The notes beneath the pieces are model-generated. The model made no database searches. It saw only the letters and a list, made by a program, of their open reading frames with translations, and had not been told where the DNA came from. The translations under genes and the position numbers were made by a program. From Lachnoclostridium sp. UBA1308 (GTDB lineage: Bacteria; Bacillota; Clostridia; Lachnospirales; Lachnospiraceae): DNA of 59,208 nucleotides. This document shows, one piece after another, positions 51,312-59,081 of the stretch (positions within the stretch are counted from its first letter, which is position 1; the number at the start of each line of letters is the position of its first letter). The stretch covers positions 8,448 through 67,655 of the forward strand of contig DBTU01000044.1 in assembly GCA_002307215.1 (NCBI GenBank), in the 5' to 3' direction.

Positions 51312-53357
51312 ATGAGTATAAAAACAAAAATTGTTTTTAGTGTGGGTGTTGTTATAACAATTGTTATTACTTTACTAATTGTATATACAGGAATAACATC
51401 TACAAATAACCAAAGGAAGCAAATAAATTCTTATGGTATGCAACTGGTACAAAAAATATCGAGTGATATTGCCGGTGACAATACACAAGCATTACAGATT
51501 GCAAGAGATATTGCCGAATCGCAAATGTCCGGTGAATTTGGAGATAGAGACGGCGCATCAAATTATGTTCAAAATATTGCCAAAAATAATTCTCTTATTA
51601 TAGCAGCATATGTTGGATATGAATCGAATACTGATTATCAAGATAATGCTTACATAGGTGATTCCGGATGTGATAATAGTGGCAGATTCCTACCATATTG
51701 GAATAGATTATCCGGATCATTAGCCCTAGAACCTTTGGTGGATATGGAGATATCGGATTATTACATGGTACCCAAAAATACATTAAAAGAAGCGATTGTA
51801 GAGCCATATAATTATGTTGGAGTATTGATGACATCATATGTTGTGCCAATAATTATTGATGATAAATTTGTTGGTATAAGTGGAGTAGATAGAAGCTTGG
51901 CTTCAATTCAAGAGGATTTGAGTGAATATAAACCTTATAAATCGGCGGAATTTGTGGTGCTGAGTGAGAAAGGACTTGTTATTTCTGCTCCTGATGATAG
52001 CGTTTTAGGAAAAAGTATAAATGATGATGAAAAAATGAAGGCAGAATTCACCGATATCACCAATTCCGGTAAGACTTCTCGTAAAGAAATAACGGATCCT
52101 TTTAGTGGAAAGCAATGTGAGGTGTTTTATACGACAGTTCCGGGAGCTAATTGGACAGTTGGGATAATTGTTCAGAAGAGTGAATTGTTATCGAGTGTAA
52201 ATGAGATGATTATTACAACAGTTGTGATTGCGTTTATAGGTATAATATTGCTTTTAGGACTCCTTTATCTGCTTGTAGCAACTATTACCAGACCTGTAAA
52301 AGGATTAGTAAAAATTGTTGAAAATGTCGCAGAAGGAGACTTGACTGCTCTAGCTGAAGTTAGAAGCAAAGATGAATTTGGTAAACTGGCGATTGCTAAT
52401 AATAAGATGATTGAAAAATTAAAGGATATGATTCATATTATTGCCTCTAGTGCGCAGGATATGGCTGCTTCCAGTGAAGAACTCTATGCTACAACCGAGA
52501 ACGTATCTACCGTTATGGAAGAAATAACTGCATCAACGGAAGGCGTCTCTAATAACCTATGCAGTGTTTCTGCTTCAACACAACAGATTAATTCTTCCTC
52601 TGAAGAGATGACGGCATCGCTCATCATATTGGCTAATCAATCGAAAGACGGCTCAAATGTTGCAGGGCAGATAGAGTCAAGAGCTGTAGTTATACAGAAA
52701 GATGCGCAACAAGCACATAAGGAAGCAACCGAACTTTATCAAAATATCAAGGAAAAGTTAGATTCAGCAATTAAAGATGCTGAAATTGTAAAAGAAATAT
52801 CTATGATGGCAAATGTGATTTCCGGTATAGCATCACAAACCAATTTGTTGGCATTGAATGCATCAATTGAATCCGCCAGAGCAGGTGAACACGGAAAGGG
52901 TTTTGCAGTTGTTGCATCTGAGGTTGGAAAACTGTCAGAACAGACGACAGCGTCGGTATCTAATATCGTTAATCTGACAGATAGGGTAGAACATGCCATA
53001 ACTAATTTAATAGGTAATTGCAATGAAGTGCTGCAGTTTATTAATAGTAAAGTCGTTCATGATTATGAAACATTGGTGAATATCGGTCAGGAATATGCGA
53101 CAGATGCTAAGACATTTTATAATACGACCAGCGAAATAACAGGGATGAGCGAACAGGTCTTGGTAACTGTTAATGAAATAGGTAAATCAATCGAATTGGT
53201 TGCAGAAAGTATGAATGAAAGCAGTATAAGTGCTAATGAGATATGTAAGGGAACCGGTGATACGAATAATTCTATTATGGAAATATCAGAATCTTCAAAG
53301 AAGTTAGCAGAAAACGCACAGAAATTGGCATATGTTATTTCGCAGTTTAAATTATAG
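51312..53357 (+). CDS. Methyl-accepting chemotaxis protein with dCache-type sensor
   Basis: 681 residues. Membrane helices at ~7-29 and ~298-323 bracket an extracellular dCache-like sensor (~30-297). HAMP follows (~324-378), then the signalling coiled coil with the conserved tip IASQTNLLALNASIESARAGEHGKGFAVVASEVGKL-type block (~505-540). It would relay ligand binding to CheA/CheW. The ligand is unknown. AAAAGGAG precedes the ATG. Solitary gene with a shared terminator downstream. Confidence 0.93.
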   Translation: MSIKTKIVFSVGVVITIVITLLIVYTGITSTNNQRKQINSYGMQLVQKISSDIAGDNTQALQIARDIAESQMSGEFGDRDGASNYVQNIAKNNSLIIAAYVGYESNTDYQDNAYIGDSGCDNSGRFLPYWNRLSGSLALEPLVDMEISDYYMVPKNTLKEAIVEPYNYVGVLMTSYVVPIIIDDKFVGISGVDRSLASIQEDLSEYKPYKSAEFVVLSEKGLVISAPDDSVLGKSINDDEKMKAEFTDITNSGKTSRKEITDPFSGKQCEVFYTTVPGANWTVGIIVQKSELLSSVNEMIITTVVIAFIGIILLLGLLYLLVATITRPVKGLVKIVENVAEGDLTALAEVRSKDEFGKLAIANNKMIEKLKDMIHIIASSAQDMAASSEELYATTENVSTVMEEITASTEGVSNNLCSVSASTQQINSSSEEMTASLIILANQSKDGSNVAGQIESRAVVIQKDAQQAHKEATELYQNIKEKLDSAIKDAEIVKEISMMANVISGIASQTNLLALNASIESARAGEHGKGFAVVASEVGKLSEQTTASVSNIVNLTDRVEHAITNLIGNCNEVLQFINSKVVHDYETLVNIGQEYATDAKTFYNTTSEITGMSEQVLVTVNEIGKSIELVAESMNESSISANEICKGTGDTNNSIMEISESSKKLAENAQKLAYVISQFKL

Positions 53358-53417
53358 AGTAAATAGGAAATTTGAAATTTCAGGTAATAGTGAAGTGATT
53401 TAATGTTTTCATGAGTC

Positions 53418-53457
53418 AAAAGGAATGAGTTCTGTACTGATCAGACTCATTCCTTTT
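53418..53457. terminator. Bidirectional terminator between the chemoreceptor and VOC genes
   Basis: Perfect 13-bp stem AAAAGGAATGAGT/ACTCATTCCTTTT (53418-53430/53445-53457), T-rich on both strands, between convergent genes. Confidence 0.9.
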
Positions 53458-53481
53458 ATCTTGCCCTTAATTCTTCTGTTG

Positions 53482-53862
53482 TTACATTACATCAAAGCAA
53501 AACGGATGACCCTCTGGATCGAGCATTACAGCCCAATCTCCATATTGTATATCAGCTTTCCTTGCTCCAAGTTCTAAAGCGTAATTAATCCATTCCTGAA
53601 GCTTTGCTTTTTCCATACTAAAATCAAGGTGTAGCATTTGCTGTTGCTTGTTAACTTCTTCAGGCCATACTGGAGCAATATACATTTCATTTCTTTGAAA
53701 ACCTATATTTATATTACACTTTTCAGATCCTATAATAATGAAATCATAAGTTTCATAACCTTTATGCCAGCCCAGTAGCTTGGCATAAAAATCAGAAAGT
53801 ATTACAGGGCTTTTACAATCCAAAACTACTTTATCAAAGTTTATTTCACCGATATTTGTCAT
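53482..53862 (-). CDS. VOC-family (glyoxalase/bleomycin-resistance fold) protein
   Basis: 126 residues, one VOC unit pair. FDKVVLDCKSPVILSDFYAKLLGW at the start and DWAVMLDPEGHPFCF at the end are typical. Members include lyases, dioxygenases and drug-binding proteins; the exact role is unknown. AAGGAG lies before the ATG on the minus strand. A perfect 9-bp inverted repeat (53884-53920) lies upstream. Confidence 0.88.
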   Translation of the reverse strand: MTNIGEINFDKVVLDCKSPVILSDFYAKLLGWHKGYETYDFIIIGSEKCNINIGFQRNEMYIAPVWPEEVNKQQQMLHLDFSMEKAKLQEWINYALELGARKADIQYGDWAVMLDPEGHPFCFDVM

Positions 53863-53883
53863 TTCTTTCTCCTTATCATATCA

Positions 53884-53920
53884 CCTACATTTGACATACA
53901 AAAAGAAATGTAAATGTAGG
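53884..53920. promoter_or_regulatory. Inverted repeat upstream of the VOC gene
   Basis: CCTACATTT/AAATGTAGG (53884-53892/53912-53920), 19-nt gap. It lies in the expected promoter region and could be an operator; no regulator gene is adjacent. The rest of 53921-54204 shows nothing recognisable. Confidence 0.35.
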
Positions 53921-54204
53921 CGTTTAGTTAGTAATCACCTTTACTATGTGCGCAATGCTTTTCATAAAAACCACTTCCCTTCTGACAAGATGAGTATAGT
54001 ATAGTGTAGCAGTGTAAAATTATCAAGCATTTATCTATTGTATTATTGATAGCAAATGTATAATAATGGTAGAAAATGTTTTGGAATTGATATATTATTA
54101 GACTACTTATTACATACTGAAACCCTTTTGGTAATGTAATATGTACCGCTTAGTGTAAGTCGTATTGGAAAGAATGATAAATTGATTTATGCTTATTTCA
54201 ACAT

Positions 54205-54417
54205 GTGAGAAAGGAGTTGGATAGAAACGAATATATAATAACAAAGGGCTGGGATACTACCATTAGCAAAAATAGTATGGAATTGAATATGGACCATGGT
54301 GGAACGTTTACGTACACTTTTCTGGAAGGATATCGGGATGTTATGGAAATGGGTAGAGCCATTGATCCTTCTGAAGTATATAGTATAACAATCGGGGATA
54401 CAGAGATTGGTTTGTGA
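54205..54417 (+). pseudogene. Small ORF, possible C-terminal remnant of a DUF4179-like protein
   Basis: 70 codons from a GTG. The sequence MELNMDHGGTFTYTFLEGY and the ending AIDPSEVYSITIGDTEIGL resemble, by memory, the C-terminal end of anti-sigma-type DUF4179 proteins. The same frame is open upstream only to 54181. No N-terminal or membrane part exists here. A ribosome site AAGGAG lies inside the ORF before a TTG at 54217. Probably a gene relic; could be a real small gene. Confidence 0.4.
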
Positions 54418-54523
54418 TGTCATAACTTGAAAGGAATGATACCAATACATGAGGGTAGGGAAATAAGCACCTACCTCATACTCTATCTCATAAAATAAAT
54501 AATCTGCCGGTTTCGGGCATTAC

Positions 54524-54556
54524 AAAAGCCAGCAAAAAAACATTTGCTGGCTTTTT
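54524..54556. terminator. Terminator downstream of the ABC-F gene
   Basis: Perfect 13-bp stem AAAAGCCAGCAAA/TTTGCTGGCTTTT (54524-54536/54543-54555), loop 6, T-rich on both strands. It can serve the minus-strand ABC-F gene and any plus-strand transcript. Confidence 0.9.
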
Positions 54557-54576
54557 CAGGTTGTTTTCAAGCAATA

Positions 54577-56316
54577 CTAGAGCAATTTAATCAGTTCTTC
54601 TAACTCTTCAGATAACATTTTCGCAAGTGCAAAATCAGTATCTTTTAAGGCCAAGGCTATTTTCGTTTCAACCGCTTTTTTCTTTTGTTCAATTTCCAAA
54701 TAATCTCTATTAAAATGCTTTGCATAAATAATCTTTCTAAATTTTCGCATGCTCATTTTCCGAATGGTCTTATCCACAATAATTAGTACATAATCCATAC
54801 AGTTTACTATGAAATAAAAATCATGAGAAATCATGAGAATGGTGCCCTTATAGTTGTTTATCGCCTCTTCCAAGGATATCTGTGAATAGGTGTCTAGATG
54901 GCTTGTCGGTTCATCAAGAAGTAACAAGCTTGTTTTACCGGCAGAAATTTTAGCCAATTGAAGCATGTTTTTTTCGCCGCCGGATAAAGCTCCTATTTTT
55001 TGGTTGAGGTTTTCTTCCTCAAAACCATAGGTTAAAAGATATGATTTAATCTGATCATTTGTTTTAAATCCGGCATCGAAGAACTCATCAAGTATTGTAT
55101 TGGATTCATTTAATATTTCACCTTGAAGCTGAGACAAAAAGCCTATTTTAACCGTTTCATTTATTTCAATGGATGTATTATTGTTTTGATAGATTTCTCG
55201 GAGTAAGGTTGTTTTGCCGGTACCATTTGAACCGATTAGGGCTACTTTATCCGTGGATTTGAGCTCAAAATCAACATTTTCTAAAAGAATATCATCAAAG
55301 GAAACACTGTAGTCCGTGATTTTTAACACGACAGTATCTTCGGGTATCTTGTCTGTAAGAAAATTGATTTCCGGTTGTTTTAAATCAACAAAGGGTGCTT
55401 TTATTCTACGAGCCTCTAATCGTTCCTGAATTTTCACTCTGGCATTTAGAGACTTTCCTCTGGCAGCTTCCGAAAATACATCTGCAACAGATCTTAATCT
55501 ATCGATTATAATTTTATTTCTCTCGATTTCCTCCGTATCGGCAGCAGCAAGTTCCTGTAGCTCGATTTTAGTTTGAAGTAATGTGAAGTTATAATCAATA
55601 TATCTTCCGTTAAACTCTTGGAGCTCCGTGTTTTCAAGGTGCAGAATTTTATTAAAACAATGATTCAATAGATATCTGTTGTGCGTAATAATTAGCATCG
55701 TTCCTTTGTGTGAATTAATTAGATTTTTAAGAGAATTAAGATTCTCAAAATCTAAAAACACATCGGGTTCATCCATAATCATTAAGTCCGGGCGGGTCAG
55801 CATTTCCTTGATTACTTGAATCAGTTTGAATTCCCCACCACTAAGCTTAGATACCATTAACTCTTCTTGTTTGTTTAGGTTAGCCAGATTTAGTTGTTTA
55901 TTAATGTTACTTTCGAAATCATCTCCACCAATTGCACTAAAAGCGTCCAGAGCTTGCTGGTACTTTTGCAGCAAAGCATCAATTTCCGAGGCTGTTTCCA
56001 TCTCAGTACAAATAGAGGCCATTTCGTTTTGGAGCTTAATAAATTCTTCCCCTATATATTCAAAAACTGTGATTTCATTTGTTTTGTCAAGCTGTGAGAA
56101 CTGACTTACATACCCGATTCTACAATTAGGGGTTATCTCTAATGTTCCATCGAACATATACTTTTCCGGATCCATTATTATTTCTATCAATGTACTTTTT
56201 CCGCTGCCACTTGTTCCTATAAAAGCACAGTGCTGACCGTCTTCTAATGTAAATGAAATCTTATTATATAGATCCTTTTGCGGAAATGAGTAGGATAAGT
56301 TATCAACTTTTATCAT
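54577..56316 (-). CDS. ABC-F family ATPase (candidate ribosome-protection protein)
   Basis: 579 residues, no membrane helices: two ATP-binding cassettes joined by a charged helical linker (~230-310). Cassette 1 has GTSGSGKST (34-42), LSGGEFKL and MIMDEPDVFLD; cassette 2 has GSNGTGKTT, LSGGEKNM and LLLDEPTSHLD. A short helical C-terminal extension follows. ABC-F proteins act in the ribosomal E-site; some dislodge antibiotics. The leader peptide with overlapping terminator upstream supports a drug-response role, but the sequence does not name the antibiotic. The ATG at 56316 follows GGAGG; an upstream ATG overlaps it. Confidence 0.88.
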   Translation of the reverse strand: MIKVDNLSYSFPQKDLYNKISFTLEDGQHCAFIGTSGSGKSTLIEIIMDPEKYMFDGTLEITPNCRIGYVSQFSQLDKTNEITVFEYIGEEFIKLQNEMASICTEMETASEIDALLQKYQQALDAFSAIGGDDFESNINKQLNLANLNKQEELMVSKLSGGEFKLIQVIKEMLTRPDLMIMDEPDVFLDFENLNSLKNLINSHKGTMLIITHNRYLLNHCFNKILHLENTELQEFNGRYIDYNFTLLQTKIELQELAAADTEEIERNKIIIDRLRSVADVFSEAARGKSLNARVKIQERLEARRIKAPFVDLKQPEINFLTDKIPEDTVVLKITDYSVSFDDILLENVDFELKSTDKVALIGSNGTGKTTLLREIYQNNNTSIEINETVKIGFLSQLQGEILNESNTILDEFFDAGFKTNDQIKSYLLTYGFEEENLNQKIGALSGGEKNMLQLAKISAGKTSLLLLDEPTSHLDTYSQISLEEAINNYKGTILMISHDFYFIVNCMDYVLIIVDKTIRKMSMRKFRKIIYAKHFNRDYLEIEQKKKAVETKIALALKDTDFALAKMLSEELEELIKLL

Positions 56317-56382
56317 TGGAACCTCCATCTGCCGTTTTACGGCTTACTAACAAACTGTCTGCCCTTTGACCTCTCTTTATCA

Positions 56383-56415
56383 CTAAAAAAGAGCTTTTAT
56401 ATTAAGCTCTTCCAT
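56383..56415 (-). CDS. 10-residue leader peptide upstream of the ABC-F gene
   Basis: On the minus strand GGGGAG (56423-56428) lies 7 bases before ATG; the ORF reads MEELNIKALF then TAG. Codons 2-9 coincide with both arms of a terminator hairpin, so a ribosome paused on it would prevent the hairpin. Similar short ORFs overlap terminators before vmlR and other ABC-F genes in Firmicutes. Confidence 0.7.
   Translation of the reverse strand: MEELNIKALF
56386..56411 (-). terminator. Attenuator terminator in the ABC-F leader
   Basis: Minus-strand AAGAGCTT-AATATAA-AAGCTCTT (56404-56411/56389-56396) followed by a run giving six T. It lies between the promoter (56488) and the ABC-F start. A further hairpin, TTTACAAC/GTTGTAAA (56438-56445/56454-56461), precedes it. 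Confidence 0.8.
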
Positions 56416-56487
56416 ATATTATCTCCCCAATCGTGATTTTACAACCGATTTTCGTTGTAAAGACATTTTTTTGAGTTTGCCGTTGGT

Positions 56488-56516
56488 AGCATAACATTTT
56501 TTGTGATTATTTTCAA
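56488..56516 (-). promoter_or_regulatory. Promoter of the ABC-F gene
   Basis: Minus-strand TTGAAA (56511-56516), 17-bp spacer, TATGCT (56488-56493). It gives a leader of about 165 nt containing the leader peptide and attenuator. Confidence 0.7.
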
Positions 56517-56587
56517 TCATTTTCATTTAAAACGAATTGTTGCGACTGATAAATAAGAGTACTTTAAGTAGTATTCCAAAATGTTGA

Positions 56588-56616
56588 TTGAGTTTTTGTA
56601 TAGGTTATGGTATAAA
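56588..56616 (+). promoter_or_regulatory. Promoter of the yitT-like gene
   Basis: TTGAGT (56588-56593), 17-bp spacer, TATAAA (56611-56616). Divergent from the ABC-F promoter; leader of about 110 nt. Confidence 0.6.
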
Positions 56617-56650
56617 TAAATAGAACATAATAAATTTAAAAGTATTAGGC

Positions 56651-56711
56651 GCATGCCTTGATCCACGTCTGTTAGGGAAAATCTTAACTGGCGTGTTTTT
56701 TATTGGCATGC
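56651..56711 (+). promoter_or_regulatory. Leader hairpin with T-run before the yitT-like gene
   Basis: CACGTCTGTTA (56664-56674) pairs with TAACTGGCGTG (56685-56695) over 11 positions with one mismatch and one G-U, then TTTTTT (56696-56701): a good intrinsic terminator in front of the gene. GCATGCC (56651-56657) and GGCATGC (56705-56711) can close a larger helix around it. There is no upstream plus-strand gene for it to terminate, so it is likely regulatory. No known riboswitch class was recognised. Confidence 0.6.
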
Positions 56712-56732
56712 TGTACAGAAATGAGGTCATTC

Positions 56733-57590
56733 ATGAAAATTAAAAGATTGTTATTTGAAATACTGACAATTATATTTGGCAATTTTCTATATGCGGCAGG
56801 AGTGGTGTTCTTTATCCTACCATCCGGATTGATTACAGGAGGTACAACAGGAATTGCAATATGTATCAATCACTATATCGGCTTGCCTGTGCCATATTTC
56901 GTATTTGGCTTTAATGTATTAATGTTTATTCTGGGATTGTTCATTTTGGGAAGAAAATTTGCGCTTACCACATTAATTAGTACATTTTGCTATCCGATAG
57001 CCTTAGAATTGTTACAAAAAAAAGCAGGGAACTATGTGGTAACGGATGATCTTTTACTATGTACAATCTTTGGAGGTGTCTGTATAGGCGCATCAATTGC
57101 CCTTGTTATCAGGGCGGGAGCAAGTACTGGTGGTTTGGATATACCACCCTTGATACTACATAAATATTTTCGTTTACCGATATCAATCAGCCTATATGTT
57201 GCTGATTGCGTGATACTTGCATTTCAGGCATTTTTTAATGACAGGGAAAAGGTTCTTTATGGTATTGTATTAGTATTGGCATATTCTATTATTTTAGATA
57301 AGCTTCTCATGCTTGGTACGAATAAAATGCAAATAAAAGTGGTGAGTAATAGGTCGAAGGATATAAAAGATGCAATCATTTCAGAGATTGACAGAGGAGT
57401 AACACTTTTGCATGGAAGGACAGGATATCTGGAAAAAGAGATGGATATTTTGTTAAGTGTCGTTTCGAATAGGGAAATTGCTAAAGTTGAAAAATTGGTG
57501 CATGAAATTGATGAAGATGCCTTTGTCATGATCAGTCGTGTCAGCGAAGTAAGAGGCAGAGGGTTTAGTGCAGGAAAGAAATATTTATAG
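56733..57590 (+). CDS. YitT-family membrane protein (DUF161 + DUF2179)
   Basis: 285 residues. About five to six N-terminal membrane helices (NFLYAAGVVFFILPSGLITGGTTGIA is the family block) and a C-terminal cytoplasmic domain of ~85 residues (GVTLLHGRTGY...VSEVRGRGF) matching DUF2179. Function of the family is not established. The ATG at 56733 follows GAGGTC; an earlier ATG overlaps the leader hairpin. Confidence 0.9.
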   Translation: MKIKRLLFEILTIIFGNFLYAAGVVFFILPSGLITGGTTGIAICINHYIGLPVPYFVFGFNVLMFILGLFILGRKFALTTLISTFCYPIALELLQKKAGNYVVTDDLLLCTIFGGVCIGASIALVIRAGASTGGLDIPPLILHKYFRLPISISLYVADCVILAFQAFFNDREKVLYGIVLVLAYSIILDKLLMLGTNKMQIKVVSNRSKDIKDAIISEIDRGVTLLHGRTGYLEKEMDILLSVVSNREIAKVEKLVHEIDEDAFVMISRVSEVRGRGFSAGKKYL

Positions 57591-57665
57591 AATAGTAAAA
57601 CTGTGCTAGCCATAATGAACTCATTGCTAATGAGAAAGTAACTATGGAGAAATTATTGAAATAAA

Positions 57666-57688
57666 AAGGGGAGGCTTATACTCCCCTT
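57666..57688 (-). terminator. Terminator of the small minus-strand ORFs
   Basis: AAGGGGAG/CTCCCCTT (57666-57673/57681-57688), loop 7. Read on the minus strand it is followed by TTTTTAT. The stop codon of the 48-codon ORF lies in its loop. Confidence 0.8.
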
Positions 57689-57822
57689 ATATTACCTGCT
57701 GATGGCACTTTATTCGATGTGGACTTTGAACGACAATCAGAAGCCGAACTGTTTTGTATATTATCGCCGGAAGTATTGCTTTTACCGGTTTTCTTGGAGG
57801 AGGTGTTTTTGCTATTACCCAT
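57676..57822 (-). CDS. Uncharacterised small hydrophilic protein (48 residues)
   Basis: Starts MGNSKNTSSKKTGKSN, rich in Ser, Asn, Lys and Thr, with one Cys near the middle and no hydrophobic stretch, so it is probably disordered and soluble. AAAGGAG lies 9 bases before the ATG and a terminator overlaps its stop, both strong signs of a real gene. It follows a 24-codon ORF on the same strand after 44 bp. I do not recognise the family; a small spore or nucleic-acid-binding protein is possible but unsupported. Confidence 0.6.
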   Translation of the reverse strand: MGNSKNTSSKKTGKSNTSGDNIQNSSASDCRSKSTSNKVPSAGNIRGV

Positions 57823-57866
57823 AAAATTTTACTCCTTTCGTATTCAGATTATTTGCGAGTGCCCAT

Positions 57867-57941
57867 TTATTTGTGTCTTGATTTCGAACGTGATTTCCGA
57901 CTTTTACCCATCAATCGGGAAAACATATTTCTAATACGCAT
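57867..57941 (-). CDS. Uncharacterised small basic peptide (24 residues)
   Basis: Begins MRIRNMFSRLMGKSRKSR and is strongly cationic: the last half is Arg/Lys/Ser only, ending in His-Lys. The first half could form an amphipathic helix. AGAAAGGA lies 9 bases before the ATG. It shares the MGKS/MGNSK style with the ORF downstream, hinting at a pair. No family recognised. Confidence 0.5.
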   Translation of the reverse strand: MRIRNMFSRLMGKSRKSRSKSRHK

Positions 57942-58322
57942 AATATAAGTTCCTTTCTTAAGAATTTGTATTAGTGTTTGCAGTTCGGAATAAAGTATTC
58001 ATATAGTAAGACAAAAGCCACAGGACAGATAATAATCTGGACTGTGACTCCTGTTTATATAGTTAAGTACTCTGATATAGCAAAAAATATTCAATTATAT
58101 ATAGTATAAAGATCCGATTTTACTTAGTTGGGAATAAGCTACTATTTTATTCGACACTTCAGTGTCTATGGTACCACAAATTGAAATACAAGTCTATATT
58201 TTTCTAAAAAACGGGGATATGATTATACTGTCGACAAGCAATATAAATATCCGAATAACTATATACAAAAATAAAATGAAAGAAAAATATTAGGTTAACA
58301 ACATATTATTTGGAGGTAGTAT
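57942..58322. other. Gap upstream of the small ORFs and the terminal methyltransferase
   Basis: No gene. A compound hairpin (58016-58023/58042-58049 with inner CAGAT/ATCTG 58026-58030/58035-58039) is followed on the minus strand by CTTTTG, resembling a terminator or attenuator ahead of the small ORFs. A short GACACT/AGTGTC palindrome lies near 58153-58166. AGGAGG-like GGAGG before 58323 serves the next gene. Confidence 0.5.
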
Positions 58323-59081
58323 ATGAAAATAAAAAATTCTAATTGGTATAAAAATAGTTGGTCTCTTGATATTAAAAATCAATCATGGGTTAAGGATACT
58401 GAAAATCAGGTTAATTTTATCATAAAAACTCTTGCTCTTACCGGTAAGGAGCGTATTCTTGATTTGGCCTGTGGTTATGGAAGACATTCGCTTGCTTTTG
58501 CGCGTAAAGGATACTCTGTTGTAGGTGTTGATATAACAAAGGAATTTATTGATGATGCAATAAAAGTTACAGAAGAGGAATCACTTAATGTTGAGTTCAT
58601 TAACGCGGATATCCGTGAGGTAGATTTTGCAAATGAATTTGATGTTGTCTTAAATCTAGCGGATGGTGCAATAGGATATTTGGAAAATGAAGAGGAAAAT
58701 CTAAAATTGTTTGATGTAATTGCCAGAGCTCTAAAGCCTGGGGGCAAACATTTTATGGATATATGTAATGCTGAACATGCAGAATTTTATTTTCCGAAAT
58801 GCAGTTATGAGATAGGTGAAAAAGAATTATCTCTATCAATCTTTGAATGGGATAAAGAAAACCGGATAATGCTTTATGGCGGGTTCGGTATTCCATATGG
58901 AGAGCCTGCAAGAAAACCGGAAGTACCTTATGGTGATCCAACACGCCTGTATTCAGTAAATGAACTTGAGGTTATTTTACGAAAGAGAAATATGAGAATT
59001 ATTGATACATATTCAAACTACTATGGTAAAGAAGCATCTTATAAGGAAATTCAACTGATGGTGTATTCGGAGCATGATTGA
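58323..59081 (+). CDS. Class I SAM-dependent methyltransferase
   Basis: 252 residues. The Rossmann SAM site is ILDLACGYGRHSLAFARKGY, the acidic loop GVDITKEF, and motif NADIREVDF follows. The second half (GGFGIPYGEPARKPEVPYGDPTRLYSVNEL) is a substrate-specific insertion I do not recognise. Small-molecule methylation is likely. TTTGGAGG precedes the ATG. The window ends 127 bases later with nothing further recognised. Confidence 0.88.
   Translation: MKIKNSNWYKNSWSLDIKNQSWVKDTENQVNFIIKTLALTGKERILDLACGYGRHSLAFARKGYSVVGVDITKEFIDDAIKVTEEESLNVEFINADIREVDFANEFDVVLNLADGAIGYLENEEENLKLFDVIARALKPGGKHFMDICNAEHAEFYFPKCSYEIGEKELSLSIFEWDKENRIMLYGGFGIPYGEPARKPEVPYGDPTRLYSVNELEVILRKRNMRIIDTYSNYYGKEASYKEIQLMVYSEHD

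Noticed and set aside
57719..57948. Two overlapping plus-strand ORFs of 64-71 codons
   Set aside because: They are antisense to the small minus-strand ORFs, hydrophobic by frame effect, and have no ribosome sites.
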